Below are positions 42,260-50,384 of a stretch of 64,000 nucleotides of DNA, one piece after another. Position 1 is the first letter of the stretch. Each line of letters opens with the position of its first letter. Made by a program: the position numbers and the translations under genes. The DNA is taken from assembly GCF_013280595.1 (NCBI RefSeq), contig NZ_JAAATY010000014.1, forward strand, positions 106,723 to 170,722. The letters run 5' to 3'. The notes below the pieces were generated by a model. It did no database searches. It saw nothing but the letters and a program-made list of their open reading frames with translations, and was not told the DNA's origin. The DNA comes from Kibdelosporangium persicum. Lineage in GTDB: Bacteria > Actinomycetota > Actinomycetes > Mycobacteriales > Pseudonocardiaceae.

Positions 42260-44127
42260 TGGACACCCAGATGGAAACGCTCGAGTTTCAGGCCGAGGCA
42301 CGCCAGCTCCTGCAGTTGATGGTCCATTCGATCTACTCGAACAAGGACATCTTCCTGCGTGAGCTGATCTCCAATGCCTCCGACGCGCTCGACAAGGTGC
42401 GGCTCGCCGCGTTCCAGGACAAGGACCTGAACGCGGAGACCAGTGACCTGCACATCGAGCTCGAAGCGGACAAGCAACAGCGCACTCTCACCGTTCGTGA
42501 CAACGGTATCGGGATGTCCCGTGACGAGGTCGTCGACCTGATCGGCACCATCGCCAAGTCCGGTACCGCCGAACTGCTGCGCAAGCTCAAGGAGAGCAAG
42601 GACAGTTCCGCCGATCTGATCGGCCAGTTCGGTGTCGGTTTCTACTCCAGTTTCATGGTGGCCGACAAGGTCACGCTGGTGACCAGGAAAGCGGGCCAGA
42701 GCCAGGGCACCCGGTGGGAGTCCGAGGGCGAGGGCACGTACACCATCGATTCGGTCGACGACGCCCCGCAGGGCACTTCCGTCACGCTGCACCTCAAGCC
42801 CGAGGACGCCGAGGACCACCTTTTCGACTACACCGCCGAGTACAAGATCCGCGAGATCGTCCGGCGGTATTCCGACTTCATCACCTGGCCGGTCCGGCTC
42901 AAGGTCGAGAAGACCGAGAACGACGAGACGAAGACCGAGTTCGAGACCATCAACTCGATGAAGGCGCTCTGGGCCCGGTCGAAGGACGAGGTCGCCGAGG
43001 ACGAGTACAAGGAGTTCTACCGGCACATCAGCCACGACTGGACCGATCCGCTCGAGATCATCCAGATGCAGGCCGAGGGCACGTTCGAATACCAGGCGCT
43101 GCTGTTCATCCCGTCACGCGCGCCGCTCGACCTGTTCATGCGGGAAAGCAAGCGCGGGCCTCAGCTCTACGTCAAGCGCGTGTTCATCATGGACGAGTGC
43201 GAGGCCCTGATGCCGGAATACCTCCGGTTCGTCAAGGGCGTCGTCGACGCGCAGGACCTTTCGCTGAACGTCTCCCGGGAAATCCTGCAGCAGGACCGTC
43301 AGATCCAGCTGATGCGCCGCCGCCTGGTCAAGAAGATCCTCTCCACCATCAAGTCGATGGACGCGGAAAAGTACCAGACGTTCTGGAAGGAATTCGGCGC
43401 GGCGGTCAAGGAAGGCCTCGTCAACGATTTCGACAACCGCGAGAGCATTCTGGAGATCGCGTCGTTCGCCTCGACGCACGACCCGGAGAAGCCGACGACG
43501 CTCAAGGGATACGTCGAGCGGATGAAGGACGGCCAGGAGCACATCTACTACCTGACCGGCGCGTCCCGTTCCATCATCGAGAACTCGCCGCACATGGAGG
43601 CCTTCAAGGCCAAGGGCTACGAGGTGCTGATCCTCACCGACGCGATCGACGAGATGTGGGTCGGCTCGGTGCCCGAGTTCGACGGCAGGCAGTTCCAGTC
43701 CGTCGCCAAGGGCCAGGTCGACCTGGACACCGGCAGCGACACCGAGGAGAAGTCGAAGGACTTCGCCGGCCTGCTGTCGTGGATGACCGAGACGCTGAAG
43801 GACAACATCAAAGAGGTCCGGCTGTCCTCCCGGCTGACCACGTCGCCCGCCTGCATCGTGGGTGACTCGAACGACGTCACCCCGACGCTGGAGAAGATGT
43901 ACCGCGCGATGGGCCAGGAACTGCCGCCGATCAAGCGGATCCTGGAGCTCAACCCGGACCACGCGCTGGTCACCAGCCTGCGCAAGGCCCACGAGGAGAA
44001 CAAGGAAGGCGCGGCCGAGACCGCGGAACTGCTCTACGGCATCGCCCTGCTGGCCGAAGGCGGCGAACTGGCCGACGCTCCGCGCTTCACCCGCCTGCTC
44101 GCCGACCGCCTCGCCCAAGCCCTCTGA
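42259..44127 (+). CDS. htpG: Hsp90-family chaperone HtpG
   Basis: 622 residues, full length. The GHKL ATPase domain has ELISNASDALDK, DNGIGM and GQFGVGFYS; the middle domain has LYVKRVFIMDECEALMPEYLRFVKGVVD and NVSREILQQ. Bacterial HtpG is a dimeric cytosolic chaperone active in stress. Translation starts at GTG 42259, with no ribosome binding site. Repeat copy D follows the stop by 3 bp. In actinobacteria htpG often stands alone, as here. Confidence 0.97.
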   Translation: MDTQMETLEFQAEARQLLQLMVHSIYSNKDIFLRELISNASDALDKVRLAAFQDKDLNAETSDLHIELEADKQQRTLTVRDNGIGMSRDEVVDLIGTIAKSGTAELLRKLKESKDSSADLIGQFGVGFYSSFMVADKVTLVTRKAGQSQGTRWESEGEGTYTIDSVDDAPQGTSVTLHLKPEDAEDHLFDYTAEYKIREIVRRYSDFITWPVRLKVEKTENDETKTEFETINSMKALWARSKDEVAEDEYKEFYRHISHDWTDPLEIIQMQAEGTFEYQALLFIPSRAPLDLFMRESKRGPQLYVKRVFIMDECEALMPEYLRFVKGVVDAQDLSLNVSREILQQDRQIQLMRRRLVKKILSTIKSMDAEKYQTFWKEFGAAVKEGLVNDFDNRESILEIASFASTHDPEKPTTLKGYVERMKDGQEHIYYLTGASRSIIENSPHMEAFKAKGYEVLILTDAIDEMWVGSVPEFDGRQFQSVAKGQVDLDTGSDTEEKSKDFAGLLSWMTETLKDNIKEVRLSSRLTTSPACIVGDSNDVTPTLEKMYRAMGQELPPIKRILELNPDHALVTSLRKAHEENKEGAAETAELLYGIALLAEGGELADAPRFTRLLADRLAQAL

Positions 44128-44130
44128 CCC

Positions 44131-44177
44131 CCTCGTGAGTGGTTATCGGGGTTAGAACCCTGATAACCACTCACGAG
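44131..44177. repeat. Dispersed ~47-bp palindrome, copy D
   Basis: CCTCGTGAGTGGTTATC and GATAACCACTCACGAG are near-perfect arms around GGGGTTAGAACCCT. It lies exactly between the converging htpG and aldo/keto reductase genes. Confidence 0.9.
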
Positions 44178-44180
44178 TGT

Positions 44181-45161
44181 CTACCAGCGGTGATGGACCT
44201 GGGCGCGGATGCGGTTGTCGTAGAGGTCCTCGATCGCCGCGAGCGTCTCCGCTGACAGGGGCGCGACACCGGCCGCGGCCGAGTTGGCCTGGGCCTGCGA
44301 GACGTTCCGTGCGCCGGGGATCACTGTGCTGACACCGGGCTGCTGCACGACCCAGCGCAGCGCCAGCTGGGCCGGGGTCACTCCGGACGGCGCGAGAGCC
44401 GCGAACTCCTGGGCGGCCTGGACACCGGTCTCGTAGTCGACGCCGGAGAACGTCTCGCCGACGTCGAACGCCTCGCCGTGCCGGTTGTAGTTGCGGTGGT
44501 CGTTCTCGGGGAACGTCGTGTCGGCCCGGTAGCGGCCGGACAGCAGGCCGGACGCCAACGGCACCCGCGCGATGATCCCGACCCCGGCCGCCGCGGCGGC
44601 GGGCAGGACTTCCTCCAAAGGCTTGCGGCGGAAAGCGTTCAGGATGATCTGGATGGTCGCCACGCCGGGCCTGGCGATCGCGGCCAGAGCTTCGGCACAG
44701 GTCTCGACGCTCACGCCGTACGCGGCGATCCGCTGTTCGGCGACCAACGTGTCGAGGCCGTCGAAGACCTCGTCCGAGTCGATCACCGACCGCGGTGGGC
44801 AGTGCAGCTGGACCAGGTCCAGCACGTCCATGCCGAGGTTCTTGCGTGACCGGTCGGTCCACGCCCGGAAGTTGTCGAGGGTGTAGTTGCCGGGCTCCTG
44901 GGCCATCCGGCGGCCCATCTTGGTCGCCACGAACGGGCGGTCCGAGCGGCCGGCGACGTACTTGGCGATCAGCTGCTCGCTGCGCCCGTCGCCGTAGACG
45001 TCCGCGGTGTCCAGGAAGGTCACTCCGGACGAGACGGCCGCGTCGAGCACGGCCAGCGCGTCCTTCTCGTTGACCTCGCCCCAGTCCGCGCCCAGTTGCC
45101 ATGTGCCGAGGCCGATCACCGAGACGTCGCGGCCGAGCCTTCCCATGCTGCGTTGTTCCAC
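44181..45161 (-). CDS. Aldo/keto reductase
   Basis: 326 residues, the TIM-barrel size. The catalytic tetrad is present: Asp and Tyr in LDTADVYGDGRSE, Lys in VATKMG, His in VQLHCPP. The NADPH part is near IPGARNVSQAQANSAA. The GTG at 45161 is chosen as start (MEQRSMGRLG); ATG at 45146 is possible. The enzyme reduces an unknown aldehyde or ketone in the cytosol. Confidence 0.93.
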   Translation of the reverse strand: MEQRSMGRLGRDVSVIGLGTWQLGADWGEVNEKDALAVLDAAVSSGVTFLDTADVYGDGRSEQLIAKYVAGRSDRPFVATKMGRRMAQEPGNYTLDNFRAWTDRSRKNLGMDVLDLVQLHCPPRSVIDSDEVFDGLDTLVAEQRIAAYGVSVETCAEALAAIARPGVATIQIILNAFRRKPLEEVLPAAAAAGVGIIARVPLASGLLSGRYRADTTFPENDHRNYNRHGEAFDVGETFSGVDYETGVQAAQEFAALAPSGVTPAQLALRWVVQQPGVSTVIPGARNVSQAQANSAAAGVAPLSAETLAAIEDLYDNRIRAQVHHRW

Positions 45162-45243
45162 GCCCCGATCCTCGCACTGAACACCCGCGGCCGCGAAATC
45201 AAGACGATTTGCCCCTCCCGCCGCCACTTTTCGTCGGGTAGTT

Positions 45244-47046
45244 ATGTACCGCATGGCCCCCTTACGTGTCTTAGTCTCAGCCGTGGCGTGCTCCGCCATG
45301 GCGCTCGCGGTGCTCGCCGTGCCGAGCGCCGCCCTGCCGGACCGCAAGCCCGCGGAGCCGCCCGCCCCGGCCATTCCGCAGCGTTACCTGGACCAGCCGA
45401 TCCAGTGGGCACCGTGCTCCTTCGACGCGAGCATCAAGCAGCAGTACCCGCAGGCCCCGACCACCAACTGCGCCACGGTCAAGGTGCCGATGGACTGGCA
45501 CAACCCGGACGCGCACCCGGACATCAAGGTGGCGATCTCGCACAGCAAGGCCACCGGCCCGGTCCGCGGCCTGCTGACCAGCAACCCGGGCGGCCCTGGG
45601 GGCGCCGGGCTGAACCTGACGGCCACGCTCGCGGTGTCCCGGCCGCAGATGTTCCGGGACTTCGACCTGCTGGGCTTCGACCCCCGCGGCTTCGGCCAGA
45701 GTGAGGCACTGCGCTGCCTGACCACGACCGAGGAGCTGGCGGCGCTGCCGACCACGCCGGACTACCGCGTGCGTGACGAGCAGACCCACCGCACCGAGAT
45801 CGCGGAAGCAAGGCTGCAGGCCAAGGCGTGTGCCGCGACCGAGTTCGGCCGGTTCGTCAGCAGCCAGCAGACCGTGTACGACATGGACTTCCTGCGGGCG
45901 CTGCTCGGCCACCGGCTGCTGAACTTCGTCGGATACAGCTACGGCACGTGGCTCGGCGGCTGGTACGCCGACACGTACCCGCAGCGTGTCGGCCGGTTCG
46001 TCCTGGACTCCAACATGGACTGGACGCACTCGCAGTGGGACAACGTCAACTTCGACCCGTGGTCGTACCAGCGCCGGTTCGACACGCAGTTCAAGCCGTG
46101 GGTCGCCAGGCACGCCGACCAGATCACCGGTCCCCTGGGCACCACGGCCGACGAGGTCCAGCGGACCTACGACAGCATCCGGGGCAAGCTGTCCGAGCTG
46201 CACCGGGCGGGCACGACCGACGTCCGTGCGGACGACCTCGACTTCAGGGTGCTCGGGGTGATCGGCAACAACCGCCGGTTCATCCGCGCGACCATCGACA
46301 TCCTGGTGCACGACGAGCTGGTGAAGGCCCCGGCCGCGCGGATCCAGGCCGGTCACGTCGAGGGCGCCTGGGGCAGGCTCGCGCCCGCTCTGCAGGCGTT
46401 CGACTCGTTGGCGGCGATCAAGTCCCGGTACGGCGTCCCGGCCGTCGCCACGGCTGCCGCGGAGGTCAACCTCGGTGCGATCTCCACGACCGTGCGCTGC
46501 AACGACACCGCGTGGAACAAGGACCCGCGGTTCTACACGCGTGAAGCCGACCGGATGGCCAAGCGCTACCCGTGGGCCGGTTACCTCAACGGCGTGCCGA
46601 TGTGCGCGTTCTGGCCGTACCCGCCGCAGGACCGCAACCTGGACCTGAAGGGCGCGCCGCGGATGCTGTTGGTGCACAGCGAGCTTGACCCGCAGACCGC
46701 GTACGAGGGTGCTTTGCGGACGTACAAGGACATCACGCATGCCGCGCGGCTCGTGTCCATCGACGACGAAGGCCAGCACGGCCAGTACATCCTTGGCCCG
46801 TCGGCGTGCGTGCAGCAGTTCGGTGACCGGTTCCTGTTCAACGGGGAACTGCCCGGCCGCAACGAGATCTGCGGTACCTCACCGCTTCCCGAGGACGGTT
46901 CGGTCTACGAGGTCAGGGGCCCGCTCGACGGCAAGGCGGTTCCGTTGCCGCGCAGCCTGTTGAGCTCCGCCGCTGACGCGAACCCGTTGCTGCAGGAGAT
47001 CTTCGACCAGGCGGCCGAGCAGCCGTTGAAGGCGCTCAACCGGTAG
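45244..47046 (+). CDS. Secreted alpha/beta hydrolase of the tripeptidyl-aminopeptidase (SlpD/E, S33) type
   Basis: 600 residues with a signal peptide (hydrophobic ~6-28). The S33 oxyanion segment GLLTSNPGGPGGAG, the nucleophile elbow GYSYGT, SELDPQT (Asp) and EGQHGQYI (His) form the expected catalytic set; eight or so cysteines could form disulfides. These actinomycete enzymes release N-terminal tripeptides from secreted proteins or peptides. The start may be ATG 45244 or ATG 45253; TAGTTA just before favours a leaderless start at 45253. A hairpin terminator follows. Confidence 0.9.
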   Translation: MYRMAPLRVLVSAVACSAMALAVLAVPSAALPDRKPAEPPAPAIPQRYLDQPIQWAPCSFDASIKQQYPQAPTTNCATVKVPMDWHNPDAHPDIKVAISHSKATGPVRGLLTSNPGGPGGAGLNLTATLAVSRPQMFRDFDLLGFDPRGFGQSEALRCLTTTEELAALPTTPDYRVRDEQTHRTEIAEARLQAKACAATEFGRFVSSQQTVYDMDFLRALLGHRLLNFVGYSYGTWLGGWYADTYPQRVGRFVLDSNMDWTHSQWDNVNFDPWSYQRRFDTQFKPWVARHADQITGPLGTTADEVQRTYDSIRGKLSELHRAGTTDVRADDLDFRVLGVIGNNRRFIRATIDILVHDELVKAPAARIQAGHVEGAWGRLAPALQAFDSLAAIKSRYGVPAVATAAAEVNLGAISTTVRCNDTAWNKDPRFYTREADRMAKRYPWAGYLNGVPMCAFWPYPPQDRNLDLKGAPRMLLVHSELDPQTAYEGALRTYKDITHAARLVSIDDEGQHGQYILGPSACVQQFGDRFLFNGELPGRNEICGTSPLPEDGSVYEVRGPLDGKAVPLPRSLLSSAADANPLLQEIFDQAAEQPLKALNR

Positions 47047-47054
47047 TCCCCGAC

Positions 47055-47084
47055 GTCCGGGGCCTCCTGAGCGGGGCCCCGGAC
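47055..47084 (+). terminator. Hairpin terminator after the S33-type hydrolase gene
   Basis: GTCCGGGGCC (47055-47064) pairs perfectly with GGCCCCGGAC (47075-47084). It is GC-only with no T-tract. Confidence 0.7.
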
Positions 47085-47151
47085 CCGGCCCGGTCCGTCG
47101 ATCCCGGGCGGCCGGGCGCTTCTGTTGTTGGGCACCAAGCGAAATGTGCGG

Positions 47152-47640
47152 TCAGGCGTCCGGGCGTTCGCGTAACCGGGTGAGGATCAGCCCGGCCAAG
47201 GCGATCAGGAAATTCGACGTCGCGGGCTGCAGACCGTTCCACTGCTGCGACTGCCACATGGCGAACCACTCGCCGCCGATCGCGATGAAACCCGCGCCGA
47301 ACAACAACATCATCATCAGGAACCCGACCGTCCCGAAGGGACGCGCCCGGGGGTTGTCACGGACGCCCATGACGAACCCGATGCCGAGGACGATCGCGGT
47401 GAGCGCCTCCCAGACGATGATCGCGATGTAGACGATCAGCGCGACCGCGGGGCTGGTGATCGCCCGCCACATGGTGTTCGGCGACTTGAACGTGGTGTCC
47501 ATCGCGAGCACGTGCTCGACAAACGCCCGGTTGGTGGGGAAGTCGGTGATGTTGTTGACCGTGACGAGCGCCATGTAGAGGGCGGCGATGCCGGTGGCCA
47601 CCGCGATGGCCGTACGCAGGCTGCCGAGCCGGGTGATCAT
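47152..47640 (-). CDS. DUF2165 small integral membrane protein
   Basis: 162 residues with four hydrophobic segments. The DUF2165 signature NNITDFPTNRAFVEHVLAMDTTF lies between the first two helices and GGEWFAMWQSQQWNG near the last. The role of this family is unknown. The start at 47640 is an ATG; the gene diverges from the GDPD/PLC-like gene. Confidence 0.85.
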   Translation of the reverse strand: MITRLGSLRTAIAVATGIAALYMALVTVNNITDFPTNRAFVEHVLAMDTTFKSPNTMWRAITSPAVALIVYIAIIVWEALTAIVLGIGFVMGVRDNPRARPFGTVGFLMMMLLFGAGFIAIGGEWFAMWQSQQWNGLQPATSNFLIALAGLILTRLRERPDA

Positions 47641-47740
47641 GGGCGGGACTGTAACAGACCGGCTACACTGCGAAGTGGTTGTTTTCCTCTTCGCCAGTTA
47701 TTCATGTCCGCTCAGGTCAACCCGGCTTAGGGTGATCCAC

Positions 47741-48568
47741 ATGCGGGTATTGACGGTTGTTCTGAGCGTTTTCGCGCTCGTCTTCGGTGCGTCCACAGTC
47801 GCCTCGGCCACCCAGGTGCGGCCCTTGCCGCAAGCGCACGCGCACAACGACTACGAGCATGCGCGTCCCTTGTTCGACGCGCTCGACCACGGCTTCACGA
47901 GCGTGGAGGCCGACATCTACCTGGTGGACGGTCAGCTGCTCGTCGGCCATGATCCGGAGGACCTGACGCCGGACCGGACGTTGCAGTCGCTGTACCTCGA
48001 TCCGTTGGCCCGCCGGGTGAAGGTCAACCATGGCAAGGTCTACCGCGGCAAGCCGGCCGCGTTCCAGTTGCTGATCGACATCAAGACCAACGGCGTGGCC
48101 GCGTACACCGCGCTGGACAAGGTGCTCCGGCAGTATCCGTCGCTGTTCACCCAGTACGTCAACGGTTTTGTGCTCCGCGGCCCGGTGACCGCGGTGATCT
48201 CCGGCGACCGCCCGCGTGACCTGATGGCGTCGCAGCGGCACCGGTTGGCGTTCTACGACGGCCGCATCGCCGACCCGGCCGACCTCGGCCCGGGCTCCGA
48301 CGCCCGGCTCACCCCGCTGGTGTCCGACAACTGGACCAAGCTGTTCACGTGGACAGGCGCCGGTGAATTCCCCGCCGCGGAACGGGAACGACTCACCCGG
48401 ATCGTCTCGGCGGCGCACCAGGCCGGTCAGCGGGTCCGGTTCTGGGCGACGCCGGACGCCCCGGGTGCCGCCCGGGACGCGATCTGGACCGAGCTGCGCA
48501 AGGCGGGCGTGGACCACATCAACACCGACGACCTCGCCGGCCTGCAGTCCTTCCTCACCCGCCGCTGA
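47741..48568 (+). CDS. Exported glycerophosphodiester/phosphatidylinositol phosphodiesterase-like protein
   Basis: 275 residues. A signal peptide (1-22) precedes a PLC-like TIM barrel with the catalytic HAHNDYEH (first His), SVEADIYL (metal-binding Glu/Asp) and LVGHDPED (second His). TAGGGT seven to eight nt before the ATG suggests a leaderless mRNA. Enzymes of this group hydrolyse glycerophosphodiesters or phosphoinositides. Two adjacent members of the superfamily cannot be told apart from this alone. Repeat copy E follows. Confidence 0.88.
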   Translation: MRVLTVVLSVFALVFGASTVASATQVRPLPQAHAHNDYEHARPLFDALDHGFTSVEADIYLVDGQLLVGHDPEDLTPDRTLQSLYLDPLARRVKVNHGKVYRGKPAAFQLLIDIKTNGVAAYTALDKVLRQYPSLFTQYVNGFVLRGPVTAVISGDRPRDLMASQRHRLAFYDGRIADPADLGPGSDARLTPLVSDNWTKLFTWTGAGEFPAAERERLTRIVSAAHQAGQRVRFWATPDAPGAARDAIWTELRKAGVDHINTDDLAGLQSFLTRR

Positions 48569-48573
48569 TCAAA

Positions 48574-48621
48574 CCTCGTGAGTGTTTATCAGGGTTCTAA
48601 CCCTGATAAACACTCACGAGG
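48574..48621. repeat. Dispersed ~47-bp palindrome, copy E
   Basis: CCTCGTGAGTGTTTATC and GATAAACACTCACGAGG flank AGGGTTCTAACCCT, the most symmetrical copy. It lies between the converging GDPD-like and lipoprotein genes. Confidence 0.9.
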
Positions 48622-48624
48622 GGG

Positions 48625-49035
48625 TCAGGGTTCGTTGGGCTTGTAGCAGCTGGTGAAGCCGTCGGGTTTGCGGCTGGCGTCGGCGAACATGCTCTCCACC
48701 TGAGCTCGCCGGAGGTTCTCGGGAAAACCGGGCCAGTCCGGTTCCTGGCCGTTGACGTGCAGCTCGTCCAGCCAGTAGCCGGACTGGCCGGAGACCTTCT
48801 CGAACTCCAGCTCGCAGCCCTTCACCCGGACGACCGCCTCGAGCACCTTCGTGCTCGACTTCACCGTCCTGCCACCGACCTTCTTGGTCTTCTTCTCCGT
48901 CTCCGAGGTCGGCTGCACCGTGCCGAACCCGGCGGCCTTGAGTTCCTCGGCGAACTTCGACTCGCTGCTCGAGCACGCCGACAGCGTGCCCGCGGTGCCC
49001 GCGACGGCCAGGACGAGTGCGATCTTGTTCCTCAC
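48625..49035 (-). CDS. Small lipoprotein
   Basis: 136 residues from GTG at 49035. The signal ends in a lipobox (TLSAC, Cys at residue ~21), predicting lipid modification on the outer side of the membrane. The mature part is hydrophilic with a Lys-rich segment (EKKTKKVGG) and two Cys (KGCELEF and TSCYKP) that could bond. No known domain. It converges with the GDPD-like gene through repeat E. Confidence 0.85.
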   Translation of the reverse strand: MRNKIALVLAVAGTAGTLSACSSSESKFAEELKAAGFGTVQPTSETEKKTKKVGGRTVKSSTKVLEAVVRVKGCELEFEKVSGQSGYWLDELHVNGQEPDWPGFPENLRRAQVESMFADASRKPDGFTSCYKPNEP

Positions 49036-49255
49036 CCGCGCAGCAAAGCCGAAAGATCAACGGCGTAACGCCGATTCGACGGAATAGTTATCCGGCCGTT
49101 AGCGAACTCGTTGCGCCGAGTGGAGTATTACCGGCGCGTCCCGGAATCGGTTCGCCACCCACGGTATTTCTTCGAAAAAACCCGGAAAGTCGCGTAAGTG
49201 GGAACGTTTCCGTCAGTCACACCCCTGACTGGTCGCGCGATCCCGGGGAGACGTC

Positions 49256-49729
49256 ATGAGTCTCGGAGCCATCGTTCTCGGAACGATCAAGCCTGTCGTG
49301 GTGCGGTACTGCCGTGCCCGGATCGGACGGCGGGACGGATCGTTCGCCGTCGCCGATCTCGTTGCGACGGAGGCGTTGCACGCGGTGCTCCGGGCGCTGC
49401 CGGCCGAGCGGGAACCGTTGTTGGCCGTCACTTACCGAATAGCTTCGGAAAAAGTGAACGAGGAACTGAACGGCGAGCCGGGCTGTGCCGACACCGACCT
49501 CGACGTGGCCATACTGCCAGGTCACGAGCGGGAGATCATCATCCTGCGCGCGCTGTGCGGGCTGACCGCCGAACAGACCGCCGAGGCGATCGGCAGTACT
49601 CCGCCGGTCGTCCGGCTCGCCCAGCACCGGGCGCTGGAAAAACTTCGGAAAAGGCCCCAAGTGGACAGCCAAGTGACACGATTCGATCACGTCCCGGGAG
49701 CGAAAACGCTCAGTGAGCGCTGCCGCTGA
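49256..49729 (+). CDS. Degenerate ECF sigma-like protein (SigD-type remnant)
   Basis: 157 residues. Region 2-like RYCRARIG...VATEALHAVLRALP resembles the SigD-type segment (YCRARxG, DDVAQEVxxAVLxALP), but the conserved DDVAQEV has become ADLVATEA, so core binding may be weakened. Region 4 (LCGLTAEQTAEAIGSTPPVVRLAQHRALEKLR) remains. The ATG at 49256 follows GGGGAG. It precedes the YqiJ-flotillin-ATPase operon by 61 bp and could regulate it, or be vestigial. Confidence 0.75.
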   Translation: MSLGAIVLGTIKPVVVRYCRARIGRRDGSFAVADLVATEALHAVLRALPAEREPLLAVTYRIASEKVNEELNGEPGCADTDLDVAILPGHEREIIILRALCGLTAEQTAEAIGSTPPVVRLAQHRALEKLRKRPQVDSQVTRFDHVPGAKTLSERCR

Positions 49730-49790
49730 GTTATAGTCGCCCGGCCGGGCCGATGGGGAGGCAGGCGATTTCGGCGTCTTGGGGGGCGGG

Positions 49791-50381
49791 TTGGCCGAGT
49801 TCTTGCAGGCAACGCTGGCTTTCCCGGCCGTGCTGTGCACGTTTCTGCTCGTCGTGTGCGTCGGTTACTGGTTGCTGACCTTGTTCGGCGCCGTCGACGT
49901 GGACGAGGACGCGGGCGATCTGCTCGGCGCGCTCGGATTCGGTGGCGTGCCACTGACCATCGCGCTCACGCTGACGATCGTCGTCTCCTGGTTTCTCAGC
50001 CTGGTCGGCACGGTCCTGTTGGCCGGCACCGGAACCGTCACCAGGATCGTCCTCGGCACGGTGGTCCTGCTGGTCGCCGTCGTCCTGGCGCTGCTGGTGA
50101 CCAGGCTGCTCGTGACACCGCTGCGCAAGGTGTTCCACACCGGACCGGGTGCGTCACGCGCCGATTTCGTCGGCCGCACGTGCGTGATCAGGACCGGCAC
50201 CGTGACAGGCGACTTCGGCCAGGCCGAAGTGCACGCCGAGGACGGGTCCTCGGCCATCGTCCAGGTCCGGCAGGCCGGCGAGGACGACCTGCGCGCCGGC
50301 CGGACGGCGCTCATCTACGACTACGACACCGATGGCGAGTTCTTTTGGGTCGCCCCGGTCGAGACTCACCTGAAGGACTGA
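49791..50381 (+). CDS. YqiJ/NfeD-like membrane protein, flotillin partner
   Basis: 196 residues from TTG at 49791 (an in-frame TTG at 49779 is the alternative). Three hydrophobic helices (5-110) are followed by a cytoplasmic OB-fold (130-195: GRTCVIRTGTVTGDFGQAEV...GRTALIYDYDTDGEFFWVAP). The size and layout match E. coli YqiJ, whose gene lies beside the flotillin yqiK. The stop is 3 bp before the flotillin gene. It probably anchors or modulates the flotillin. Confidence 0.85.
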   Translation: MAEFLQATLAFPAVLCTFLLVVCVGYWLLTLFGAVDVDEDAGDLLGALGFGGVPLTIALTLTIVVSWFLSLVGTVLLAGTGTVTRIVLGTVVLLVAVVLALLVTRLLVTPLRKVFHTGPGASRADFVGRTCVIRTGTVTGDFGQAEVHAEDGSSAIVQVRQAGEDDLRAGRTALIYDYDTDGEFFWVAPVETHLKD

Positions 50382-50384
50382 GAC

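Noticed and set aside
13199-48621. CRISPR array
   Set aside because: The five CTCGTGAG palindromes are spread over 35 kb, lack regular spacers and have no cas genes.
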